In this document: in pieces, positions 34,990 through 42,927 of the stretch
Layout of the letters: each line of letters starts with the position of its first letter
Numbering within the stretch: position 1 is the stretch's first letter
NCBI GenBank assembly: GCA_023442525.1
Contig: JAEZZA010000010.1
Location: forward strand, 139,653 to 203,652
DNA from: Bacteroidota bacterium
Lineage (GTDB): Bacteria > Bacteroidota > Bacteroidia > Bacteroidales > UBA10428
Length of the DNA stretch: 64,000 nucleotides
Direction of reading: 5' to 3'
The notes under the pieces: generated by a model
Databases searched by the model: none
Seen by the model: the letters and a program-made list of their open reading frames with translations, nothing else
Told to the model about the DNA's origin: nothing
Position numbers and translations under genes: made by a program

Positions 34990-35520
34990 TTACTCCCTTT
35001 TTTCATAATTCAGTTTGCCTTCCACAATTTTTGCGGGTTGAGTATAGGTGTGTTCAACAGTCTTTTTGGGTCCCATAATATGCAGTACCTGCCAGCCGTT
35101 CAATTTGAGGTAATCCGATACGAGTGACCGGTGGCATCGCCACCATAGGCTTTCGGCACACATATAAGCCGTACGCTGCTCCAGAGCTATGCTTTCAAGT
35201 TCTTTGATGGCACCTGTGAATTGCGAAGTCTCCATGTAATCGGCATATCCCCTGAATGCGTCCAACCGCCACCCTGTATTTTTTGAACCGGGAAACACCT
35301 TTCTTCTTCCCCCGAGATGAATCAGGTGAACATACCTGATATGGTGAGCGGGCAAACTCTTTTCCAGATTTTCTTTATTAAAGTGCGGATACCGGTTCGA
35401 TCCCGGAAGGCTTCGGATATCGACGAGGCACTGAATTTGAAAGTCCTTAAGCAGTCCGGTGAATTCGTCGAGGCTTCGCGTAGAGTGCCCTATTGTCCAG
35501 ATGATCCGTTCGGCCGACAC
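34990..35520 (-). CDS. DUF488-family protein
   Basis: A 176-residue protein with the DUF488 signatures: IWTIGHSTRSLDEF, LVDIRSLPGSNRYPHFN, LGGRRKV, and CAESLWWRCHRSLVSDYL with paired Cys residues near 129 and 137. The family is widespread, of unknown function, and often near redox or DNA-related genes. It begins at GTG 35518-35520 sharing one base with the stop of the upstream ferredoxin-reductase-like gene (TAGTG), so both are translated as a unit. This suggests a redox-linked role but does not prove it. Confidence 0.8.
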   Translation of the reverse strand: MSAERIIWTIGHSTRSLDEFTGLLKDFQIQCLVDIRSLPGSNRYPHFNKENLEKSLPAHHIRYVHLIHLGGRRKVFPGSKNTGWRLDAFRGYADYMETSQFTGAIKELESIALEQRTAYMCAESLWWRCHRSLVSDYLKLNGWQVLHIMGPKKTVEHTYTQPAKIVEGKLNYEKRE

Positions 35521-36188
35521 TACAATTCAATGGTTACGGAATCTTTGGAGTATCCCAGATCGTCGATTATTTTAAGCACGGCATCCATCATGGGCGGGGG
35601 CCCGCATACATAAAACCTCTTTTCATAACCGGCAGTACTCGTTTTAAGGAATTCCTGCGTGATAAAACCGTAATAATAATCTACAGTTTTTTCCTCCGAA
35701 AGGATATTGAGAAAATGGTCTCCCAGCATATTCGTGAATTCATTTTCCATTATGATGTCCTCGCTGGTGCGATTGGCAAATATCAGCAGGTTCCCGTTCT
35801 GGTCGTTTCTTGAATAAAGATCTTTAAAAATGGCAATGAACGGTGTAATACCTGCCCCTCCTGCAATAAAAATTCCTTTCCCTTTATAAGAAATAGCGCC
35901 CCATACGTCGTGCAGCAGGAGTTCATCTCCGGGATTAAGTTTCCCCAGTTCATGAGTCACTCCGGTGTGGTCGTCATATATTTTTATGGTGAATTCAAGG
36001 TAAGGGTCTCCCGGCAGCGATGTAAAAGTGAAGGGACGTCTTTCATCACGGAGTTGTATTGTGTTGATCGCTACTTCGGTGGCCTGACCGGGGATGAACT
36101 GGTAATTTTCGGGCCTTTCGACGCGAAATCGTTTTACATTGTGGGTAACAGGTTCAATTTGAAGGATTTTGACAATATGTTCTTCCAT
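35520..36188 (-). CDS. Ferredoxin-reductase-like FAD/NAD-binding oxidoreductase
   Basis: A 222-residue FNR-family flavoprotein. The N-terminal FAD barrel has RPFTFTS near residue 50 (the RxYS-type flavin motif). The NAD(P) half starts GIFIAGGAGITPFIAIFKDL near 106, and the C-terminus has CGPPPMMDAV. There is no iron-sulfur domain, so it probably transfers electrons between NAD(P)H and a partner flavodoxin, ferredoxin or other protein. It is followed with a one-base overlap by the DUF488 gene. Confidence 0.85.
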   Translation of the reverse strand: MEEHIVKILQIEPVTHNVKRFRVERPENYQFIPGQATEVAINTIQLRDERRPFTFTSLPGDPYLEFTIKIYDDHTGVTHELGKLNPGDELLLHDVWGAISYKGKGIFIAGGAGITPFIAIFKDLYSRNDQNGNLLIFANRTSEDIIMENEFTNMLGDHFLNILSEEKTVDYYYGFITQEFLKTSTAGYEKRFYVCGPPPMMDAVLKIIDDLGYSKDSVTIEL

Positions 36189-36262
36189 TACAGATGAGTT
36201 AGATATATATATACAATTTAGATTGGCATTTGTTAATTGTTTCAGGGATTACTCCCGGTCGC

Positions 36263-36277
36263 AAACCTGTCAGGTTT
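36263..36277. repeat. AAACCTG-T-CAGGTTT palindrome
   Basis: A perfect 15-bp odd palindrome preceded by GGTCGC, in the 253-bp gap before potA. Same family as 32713-32737. The rest of the gap shows no gene. Confidence 0.5.
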
Positions 36278-36441
36278 GATCGGTAGAGTCTATCACTTTT
36301 GTCCGGCCCATATAAGGTGACATTATCCCCCGATTTTTAAAAATTAACTAATTCGTTTCCGGCAATTCACAAATTCAAATTTTCAAATTACATTTATGCG
36401 GTCAATTACATCCGGAACTTTTAATGCCATCTCCTCATTAG

Positions 36442-37830
36442 ATGAACCAGAACGCTGATACGAACATAATCGAAGTAAAGAATCTCTCCCATAAATTCGG
36501 TGATAAAACAGTCCTTCAGAACATCAATTTATCAATTGGCAAAGGCGAATTCGTTACGATACTCGGGCCCTCGGGTTGCGGCAAAACTACCCTGATGCGT
36601 CTTATCGGCGGATTTCTGAAGGTGGCAGAGGGAAGCATTATTATCAATAACAGCGACATGAGTGCCACTCCGCCTCACCTGCGTCCTGTAAATACTGTAT
36701 TCCAACGATATGCTCTTTTCCCTCATCTGAATGTTTACAATAATATTGCTTTCGGCCTTAAGCTGAAGAAGCTTCCCGAAGAGGAGATCCGCAAAAGGGT
36801 GAAGATGGTACTCAAGATGGTTACGATGACCGACTATGAGGAAAGGGACGTGGATACATTGTCGGGCGGACAGCAACAACGCGTGGCTATTGCCCGGGCC
36901 ATTGTGAACGAGCCTGAAGTACTTCTTCTCGACGAGCCGCTGGCTGCACTCGACCTGAAGATGCGGAAAGACATGCAGATGGAAATTAAAGCTATGCATA
37001 AAAAGCTCGGCATCAGCTTTGTGTATGTCACCCACGATCAGGAAGAAGCGCTGACACTGAGCGACCGTATAGTGGTAATGCGCGACGGCATTATTCAGCA
37101 GGTTGGAACCCCGGTTGAAATTTATAACGAACCGCAGAATTCATTTGTGGCGGATTTTATAGGAGAGAGTAATATTCTCAATGGAACGATGGTCAGGGAT
37201 TTCCTGGTTGAATTCGCGGGAAAACAGTTCGAATGTGTGGATAAGGATTTTCAATCCGGTGAGTCTGTTGATGTGGTAGTTCGCCCCGAAGACATTTATG
37301 TGTTCCGTAAACTACAGGAGGCACAATTTACCGGTTTAGTCACTTCGTGCACTTTCAAGGGAGTGCATTACGAAATGATGGTTACCACTCCTGAGGGTTA
37401 TGATTATATTATTCAGGATTACAATGCTTTCGATGTTGGAGAAACTGTCGGATTGCTCATCAAGGCTTCTGACATCCAGGTTATGAAAAAGGAAAGATTG
37501 TACAATTCCTTTGAAGGAACTGTTGTGGATAAGTCGCATGTAAAAATCCTGGGTACTACTTTCGAATGCAGCGAGGCAGGCAATTTTGAGTCCAATACCG
37601 AAGTAATGGTCAGGGTTGATTTCGGTGATGTAATGCTACTGGACAACGAAGAAGAGGGAATGATCAGTGGCACGGTAAAATTCATTCTTTATAAGGGGAA
37701 TCACTATCATTTGACTGTTGAAACCACCGACGGTAAGAACATATACGTGAATACCAATGATATATGGGACGACCATGATATTGTGGGGATCAGCATTGCC
37801 CCGGAAGCCATACGAATAGAAAAACAATAA
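36442..37830 (+). CDS. potA: Spermidine/putrescine ABC transporter ATPase with extended C-terminus
   Basis: A 462-residue ATPase. Walker A is GPSGCGKTT at 42-50, the signature is LSGGQQQRVAIARAI, and Walker B ends LLLDEPLAALD. Residues up to about 240 are standard PotA. The rest is longer than usual (E. coli PotA has 378 residues): two tandem TOBE-like modules, about 240-345 (ADFIGESNILNGTM, VVRPEDIYVF) and about 350-460 (GTVKFILYKGNHYHLTV, ISIAPEAIRI). The extra module may give an extra substrate- or regulator-sensing surface. First gene of potABCD; potB follows after 11 bp. Confidence 0.93.
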   Translation: MNQNADTNIIEVKNLSHKFGDKTVLQNINLSIGKGEFVTILGPSGCGKTTLMRLIGGFLKVAEGSIIINNSDMSATPPHLRPVNTVFQRYALFPHLNVYNNIAFGLKLKKLPEEEIRKRVKMVLKMVTMTDYEERDVDTLSGGQQQRVAIARAIVNEPEVLLLDEPLAALDLKMRKDMQMEIKAMHKKLGISFVYVTHDQEEALTLSDRIVVMRDGIIQQVGTPVEIYNEPQNSFVADFIGESNILNGTMVRDFLVEFAGKQFECVDKDFQSGESVDVVVRPEDIYVFRKLQEAQFTGLVTSCTFKGVHYEMMVTTPEGYDYIIQDYNAFDVGETVGLLIKASDIQVMKKERLYNSFEGTVVDKSHVKILGTTFECSEAGNFESNTEVMVRVDFGDVMLLDNEEEGMISGTVKFILYKGNHYHLTVETTDGKNIYVNTNDIWDDHDIVGISIAPEAIRIEKQ

Positions 37831-37841
37831 ATACTGAGAAT

Positions 37842-38639
37842 TTGAAGCAGGTATTTACTTTTTTCGGGAGGCGGAGGAACTGGACTATTCCCTATGCCAT
37901 TTTCCTGCTGATTTTCGTGGTATTACCACTTGGACTGATCGTCTACTATGCATTAAGCACCGAAGACGGCAGATTTACCTTAGATAATTTCAGGAAATTC
38001 ATGATGCATCCCGAAGCCATGAATATCCTGATCTATTCGATTGGTGTAGCCCTGATTACAACTCTGCTTTGCCTGCTGATTGGTTATCCGGCCGCTTATG
38101 TTCTGAGCCGGATGAAACCCAACCAGGCCAGGTTATTGGTGATGCTTTTCATATTGCCAATGTGGATCAATTTCCTGATCCGTACACTGGCTACCGTAGC
38201 ACTTTTCGGGTTTCTGAAACTTCCCCTGGGAGAAGGAGCTCTTCTTTTCGGTATGGTTTATAATTTCCTGCCGTTCATGATCTATCCGATATACAACGTT
38301 CTGCAGAAAACAGATCATAATCTTATTGAGGCTGCACAGGATTTGGGAGCCAATCCCAGGCAGGTTTTTTTCAGAACCATCCTGCCTCTTTCGGTCCCGG
38401 GTATCAGCAGCGGTATCATCATGGTATTTATGCCCGTTATATCCACTTTTGCCATTGCCGAGCTGTTAACGCTCAACAATATCAAGCTCTTTGGTACTAC
38501 GTTGCAGGAGAATATTTATAACGGCATGTGGAACTATGGCGCCGCACTTTCACTACTTATGCTGGTACTGATCGGTATCGTGTCGTTGCTTAACAACCAG
38601 GGCAGCACACGCGAGGCAGAGGAGGGAGGACTGATATGA
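37842..38639 (+). CDS. potB: Polyamine ABC transporter permease PotB
   Basis: A 265-residue inner-membrane permease with six spans and the EAA loop (EAAQDLGANPRQVFFRTILPLS) that docks on PotA. The start is TTG 37842-37844, 11 bp after potA. The end overlaps potC by 4 nt (ATGA). It forms the transport channel with PotC. Confidence 0.93.
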   Translation: MKQVFTFFGRRRNWTIPYAIFLLIFVVLPLGLIVYYALSTEDGRFTLDNFRKFMMHPEAMNILIYSIGVALITTLLCLLIGYPAAYVLSRMKPNQARLLVMLFILPMWINFLIRTLATVALFGFLKLPLGEGALLFGMVYNFLPFMIYPIYNVLQKTDHNLIEAAQDLGANPRQVFFRTILPLSVPGISSGIIMVFMPVISTFAIAELLTLNNIKLFGTTLQENIYNGMWNYGAALSLLMLVLIGIVSLLNNQGSTREAEEGGLI

Positions 38640-39415
38640 AGAAAGCCTTATCAATATCCTACCTGGGCATACTCCTTGTTATGCTTTATGCGCCGATACT
38701 GATTATCATCGTGTTTTCATTTACCGAAGCCAGGGTGCTGGGGAACTGGACCGGTTTTTCGCTCAAGCTGTACAAGTCGCTTTTCAACGGCGGAGTCCAT
38801 CATTCGCTTTCATCAGCACTTTATAACACGCTGATCATAGGTTTTATAGCGGCTCTGCTTTCGACCATCCTGGGAACTATTGCCGCAATTGGTATCTACA
38901 ATCTGAATGCAAGGCAACAAAAGTCGATTCAGATGGTGAATGCCCTTCCCATACTGAATCCCGATATTATCACAGCTATCTCGCTATTCCTTTTGTTTGT
39001 GAGCCTTGGAATATCTCAGGGATATACGACAGTTATACTGGCACACATTACTTTCTGCACACCCTATGTAGTATTGAGTGTAATGCCCAGGCTTCGCAGG
39101 ATGAATCCGAATCTTTACGAGGCAGCGCTCGACCTGGGTGCCACACCTGCCTATGCCTTAAGGAGAATTCTGTTGCCTGAACTAAAGCCCGCCATGATCA
39201 GCGGGTTTATACTGGCATTCACGCTATCGGTGGATGATTTCGTGGTAACTCTTTTCACAATAGGTAACGAAGGACTTGAGACCATTTCAACCTATATATA
39301 TGCAGATGCCCGCAAGGGAGGACTTACACCTGAACTGCGACCTTTGTCGGCCATCATATTCATAACGGTACTTGTATTACTCATTATTATAAATCGCAGA
39401 GCTGTAAAAAAATAA
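38636..39415 (+). CDS. potC: Polyamine ABC transporter permease PotC
   Basis: A 259-residue permease with six spans. The EAA loop is EAALDLGATPAYALRRILLP, and FTLSVDDFVVTLFT is typical of the PotC subfamily. Starts at ATG 38636 inside the potB stop (ATGA) and is followed 12 bp later by potD. Confidence 0.93.
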   Translation: MKKALSISYLGILLVMLYAPILIIIVFSFTEARVLGNWTGFSLKLYKSLFNGGVHHSLSSALYNTLIIGFIAALLSTILGTIAAIGIYNLNARQQKSIQMVNALPILNPDIITAISLFLLFVSLGISQGYTTVILAHITFCTPYVVLSVMPRLRRMNPNLYEAALDLGATPAYALRRILLPELKPAMISGFILAFTLSVDDFVVTLFTIGNEGLETISTYIYADARKGGLTPELRPLSAIIFITVLVLLIIINRRAVKK

Positions 39416-39427
39416 ACCTTTAACACC

Positions 39428-40756
39428 ATGATGAAATCTGCAAAAATCAATTCTCCACGCCTCATTATTATGGCATTTGTATTTCTGTCGCTCCTGTTTA
39501 CAACAGGTGGATGCAGGAAAACCGAAGAGTCGCGTAAAAAGATACTGAAGATATACAACTGGGCCGATTACATTGATGAGAACCTGCTGAAGGAATTCCC
39601 GGTGTGGTATAAGGAACAAACCGGTGAAGATGTGGAAATCGTTTACCAGGTATTCGATATGGCCGAAGTGATGTATACAAAAGTATCGATGGGCAAGGAA
39701 GATTTCGACCTGGTATGTCCTACCCAGTATATTATTGAACGAATGCTGAAGGAAGACCTGCTTTTGCCGATCGACCGTAATTTCGGGAAAACAGGTGATT
39801 TCCTCGGAAACATTTCTCCGTTCCTTCGCGAACGTATGGATGCATTCAGTGTGCCTGATAAGAAAGCTGTTGATTACATTGTTCCTTACATGTGGGGTAC
39901 TTCCGGCATTCTTTATAACAAGCAGCATATAACCGACGAGGAAGTGCAGAGCTGGGCCTGTTTCTGGGATGTGAAGAACAAGGGTAAGATTCTGATGAAG
40001 GATCATTACTGGGATATATACAATCTTGCAGCCATTTGGGGCTATCGTGATGAAATTGCCTCGGGTAAGAGGTCGCGTTATGATGTTTCGAATGACCACA
40101 CCCTCGAAGATATTGCCATGGTTGAAAAGCAGCTTAAACTTTTACAGCCGAACCTGGCCGGCTGGGAGGCCGATTTCGGCAAGGAACTGATGACCAAGGG
40201 TGAGATTTGGATGAATTATGCCTGGAGCGGTGATGCCGTGTGGGCTATTGAAGAAGCTGAAAGTGTAGGTGTATCGCTTGGATTTTCGGTACCGCAGGAA
40301 GGCAGTAATATCTGGTTTGATGGCTGGGTGATACCAAAGAACGCTGGTAATGTAAAAGCGGCAAGTTATTTTCTGAATTACCTGTGTCAGCCCGACATTG
40401 CTCTGAGGAATATGGATGTAAGCGGCTACACAAGTGCCATAGGTGCTTTGGAGATTTTGGAAGCCCATATTGATTCAGCATTTGAGGAGACCGTGAATCT
40501 GAGTTATTTCTTCGGACCCGGTAATGACAGTATTCATGCCAATCCCGTACAGTTTCCCGACAGCAGTGTGGTGGAAAGATGCGTGTTATTGCACGATTTC
40601 CTCGACATGAATGATGAAGTACTCGAGATGTGGAGCCGTGCCCGCGGGGACAGCCTTGACAAAAATATGATCCTGATCATTACTGTATTTGTCGTTGTGC
40701 TGGTTGGCTTACTTGGGTATAACAGGGTTAAGAAGAGTAAGAGGAGGAAAAAGTAG
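39428..40756 (+). CDS. potD: Polyamine-binding protein PotD with N-terminal lipobox and C-terminal membrane helix
   Basis: A 442-residue substrate-binding protein, about 90 longer than E. coli PotD. A lipoprotein-like signal (FLSLLFTTGGC, Cys29) is followed by the PotD core (KIYNWADYIDENLL near 42-55, PTQYIIERM, MWGTSGILYNKQ, NYAWSGDAVWA). The extra C-terminus carries a hydrophobic helix (MILIITVFVVVLVGLLGY) and basic end (KKSKRRKK), so the receptor may be held by both a lipid and a helix. The lipobox -3 residue is Thr, so lipidation is likely but not certain. It hands polyamine to PotBC. Confidence 0.9.
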   Translation: MMKSAKINSPRLIIMAFVFLSLLFTTGGCRKTEESRKKILKIYNWADYIDENLLKEFPVWYKEQTGEDVEIVYQVFDMAEVMYTKVSMGKEDFDLVCPTQYIIERMLKEDLLLPIDRNFGKTGDFLGNISPFLRERMDAFSVPDKKAVDYIVPYMWGTSGILYNKQHITDEEVQSWACFWDVKNKGKILMKDHYWDIYNLAAIWGYRDEIASGKRSRYDVSNDHTLEDIAMVEKQLKLLQPNLAGWEADFGKELMTKGEIWMNYAWSGDAVWAIEEAESVGVSLGFSVPQEGSNIWFDGWVIPKNAGNVKAASYFLNYLCQPDIALRNMDVSGYTSAIGALEILEAHIDSAFEETVNLSYFFGPGNDSIHANPVQFPDSSVVERCVLLHDFLDMNDEVLEMWSRARGDSLDKNMILIITVFVVVLVGLLGYNRVKKSKRRKK

Positions 40757-40850
40757 CGGGACAAGCTGCTATATAATCAATAGCGTCTTGTAATATTTGA
40801 ATATGGTGCAAATAGCAGTCTGGAGACTGCGAGTAGCGGCTTCGCCTATT

Positions 40851-40909
40851 AGCCTGTTAGCCTGCGGCCTGTTAGCCTGCGGCCTGTAGCCTGTAGCCTG
40901 TAGCCTGTA
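40851..40909. repeat. AGCCTGT tandem repeat
   Basis: Seven-base units AGCCTGT (three perfect in a row at the right end) mixed with longer AGCCTGCGGCCTGTT units. It fills the gap between potD and the TorF-type porin gene. A simple satellite-like repeat, prone to slippage; no function seen. Confidence 0.7.
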
Positions 40910-40920
40910 ATGACAGGCTG

Positions 40921-41598
40921 TTACAGAGATAACCCTACAGTCAGATAAAGACTTTTGGTGTCGGGGTTTAATACAACCTGGCCTGTAACCGGAATAGAGA
41001 AACTATCGGTAATACGGATTTCTTTGCCGGTACCTATTCCAATGTTACAAACATTGAAATTTCCGTCAGATGTATGCCATCCGTCGCCTGCACCTATAAA
41101 CAGGCTGACATTTTTAAATGAATAGCCGGCTTCAAAATACATATCACCTCCTAAGGATTCCATGCCTCCGGCCTCATTCAGTATATAATTCGCACTAAGC
41201 GAGAATCCTCCGATTTCATATCCCAGGTTCAATTCAAAAGCATGACTTCCTGTGGAATCTGAAAAATCAAAATAATCGAGATCACACAGATAATAATCGG
41301 TAAGTCCCAGTTTAAGTCCAAATGGTAATTCATAGCTTACATACAGGTCGGTTTCGGCATAACCTGCTGCGTCAAATGATCCCCACGATCCGATAGTAAA
41401 TCCTCCTTTGGCGAATTCAATATAAGGCTGAAGGGCCGGGGAAGAACCAATACGTGAGCCTCGCCAGATATAGCTGCTGTAGATGTCGAGTCCTGTTGAA
41501 AATGGCGATTCATTTTCTTCGGTTTCCTGGGCGATAATAAGGTTACCGGATACGATAGAAAAAGTCAAAAGAAGTGCAAGCAGATTACGTATTTTCAT
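40921..41598 (-). CDS. TorF-family putative porin
   Basis: A 225-residue outer-membrane protein with signal peptide (MKIRNLLALLLTFSIVSG, cleavage before QET). The hallmark SSYIWRGSRIGSSPALQPYIEF, followed by GSWGSFDAAGYAETDLYVSY, is that of the TorF/Gcw_chp family of beta-barrels (given here as SSYIWRGSRIGSSPALQ and GSWGSFD). Its substrate is unknown. It converges on potD, separated by the AGCCTGT repeat, so it need not be related to polyamine transport. Confidence 0.85.
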   Translation of the reverse strand: MKIRNLLALLLTFSIVSGNLIIAQETEENESPFSTGLDIYSSYIWRGSRIGSSPALQPYIEFAKGGFTIGSWGSFDAAGYAETDLYVSYELPFGLKLGLTDYYLCDLDYFDFSDSTGSHAFELNLGYEIGGFSLSANYILNEAGGMESLGGDMYFEAGYSFKNVSLFIGAGDGWHTSDGNFNVCNIGIGTGKEIRITDSFSIPVTGQVVLNPDTKSLYLTVGLSL

Positions 41599-41672
41599 TA
41601 TTTGCCGGGTTTATTAGTTGAGTAATTCGACAAATATAAAACTTAAGACGGAAATACAAGTTAAACGGCAAA

Positions 41673-42140
41673 TTATGCCTGCAGGCTTTTTTCAACAAGA
41701 TATTCTCTGATACGTTTCCAGTTTTTGAAACGCTCAGAACCGAGGTGTATCACTTCTCCCTGAAAATCAGTAGCATTTTTGCGTGTTGGAGCATCAATAA
41801 GGACATCGCCTTTGCAAATCTCCCTGTGATGTGTGAGGATCAGGCGCTGAAATGCTTTCTCGCCAAGGTTTGCTTTTACCCAGAAGATTTTCTCCGACCA
41901 TGCTTCGGGGTTATCCCAGGGTGCGGAAGATAGGATATAAACATCAAACAGATCGGCCAGCTCATTGAATGTTTCAATTGCATCTTCAACCGGTTTCATT
42001 ATTTTAAATATCCCTGGCACATCATGAAGATGACCCTCATAAATTTCCTTGGTGACATCATCAAGTTAATCTATGGCACTGGGGTTATCAACAAGGACAT
42101 TGTCCATGTCGATATAAATGGTTTTTTTAAGATTGGGCAT
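41673..42140 (-). pseudogene. Deoxyribonucleotidase paralog with premature stop
   Basis: From ATG 42138-42140 the frame reads MPNLKKTIYIDMDNVLVDNP, then SAID, then TAA at 42066-42068, then LDDVTKEIYEGHLHDVPGIF and on to the natural stop at 41673. The frame is collinear with the intact paralog at 42254-42805 through this point, with a nonsense codon at position 25. The later DDREVN segment of the paralog is replaced here by DAPTRKN, losing an acidic metal ligand. A shorter product starting at an internal Met (42020) would lack the catalytic IDMDN motif. Best read as a decaying tandem duplicate. Confidence 0.8.
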
Positions 42141-42253
42141 CGATAATGATTTAGGATCAGCAAGTTACGGCAGCGATATACCGTAATGCAAAACGAGCCC
42201 TAAAAAGTTATCCCAAAATTATAAACAGGATTTCAACAAACTCTGGTATTCGT

Positions 42254-42805
42254 TTACCGTGAGTGTGAATGCGCATGAACACCCCTCCCGGTGTGATGTT
42301 GGTCGATGTGGCAATTACCTGCCGACACATTTCGCAGAAGATGTTCCCGGATCTTGCTCCAGTCTTTGAATTTTTTTGAGCCGAAGAGAATGAGCTCTCC
42401 TTTGAACTCGGATGCTCCGTTTACTTCCCTGTCGTCGATGAGAATATCGCCCTTATTCAAATCCTTCCGGTGTGTCAGAATTAACCTTTTATAGGCTTTT
42501 GAGCCAAGGTTTCTTTTAACCCACTGTAGTTTATCGGCCCAGGCAGAGGGATTGTCCCACGGTGCCGTTGATAAAATATAAACATCGTACTGATCGGCAA
42601 GCTGGTTGAAAGTATCTATTGCTCCCGGAACAGGTTTCATAATATTGTATATACCCGGTACATCGTCGAGATGTCCCGCGTATTGCTGCTTGGTCTGATC
42701 GTCGAGTATCTCAAAAGCGCTTGAAAAATCAGCAAGCACATTATCCATGTCGATATAAATGGTCTTTTTGGGTGTTGCCATGACATTAGTGGTATTGATA
42801 TTCAT
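42254..42805 (-). CDS. 5'(3')-deoxyribonucleotidase-like HAD phosphatase
   Basis: A 183-residue HAD-superfamily protein of the NT5C type. The nucleophile motif IDMDNVLADF is at residues about 17-26, followed by YILSTAPWDNPSAW, LILTHRKDLNKGD and ILIDDREVN (metal ligands). It should dephosphorylate nucleoside monophosphates. An ATG at 42779-42781 would match the paralog start, but the ATG at 42803-42805 has AAAGGAG 9 bp upstream, so the longer form with MNINTTNV is preferred. The last 25 residues (NVSAGNCHIDQHHTGRG and on) are His-rich and unlike the paralog, possibly from a past frameshift. Confidence 0.85.
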   Translation of the reverse strand: MNINTTNVMATPKKTIYIDMDNVLADFSSAFEILDDQTKQQYAGHLDDVPGIYNIMKPVPGAIDTFNQLADQYDVYILSTAPWDNPSAWADKLQWVKRNLGSKAYKRLILTHRKDLNKGDILIDDREVNGASEFKGELILFGSKKFKDWSKIREHLLRNVSAGNCHIDQHHTGRGVHAHSHSR

Positions 42806-42927
42806 GTGTGAAAGCTCCTTTGATTCTGTTTTACGTACTTTTTCAATGCATACGTTACAGAACCGGAATGGTTACCTTATGTTGACCATTGTATTACTTT
42901 TGACCTTTATGGGGTACTTTGTGGTAA

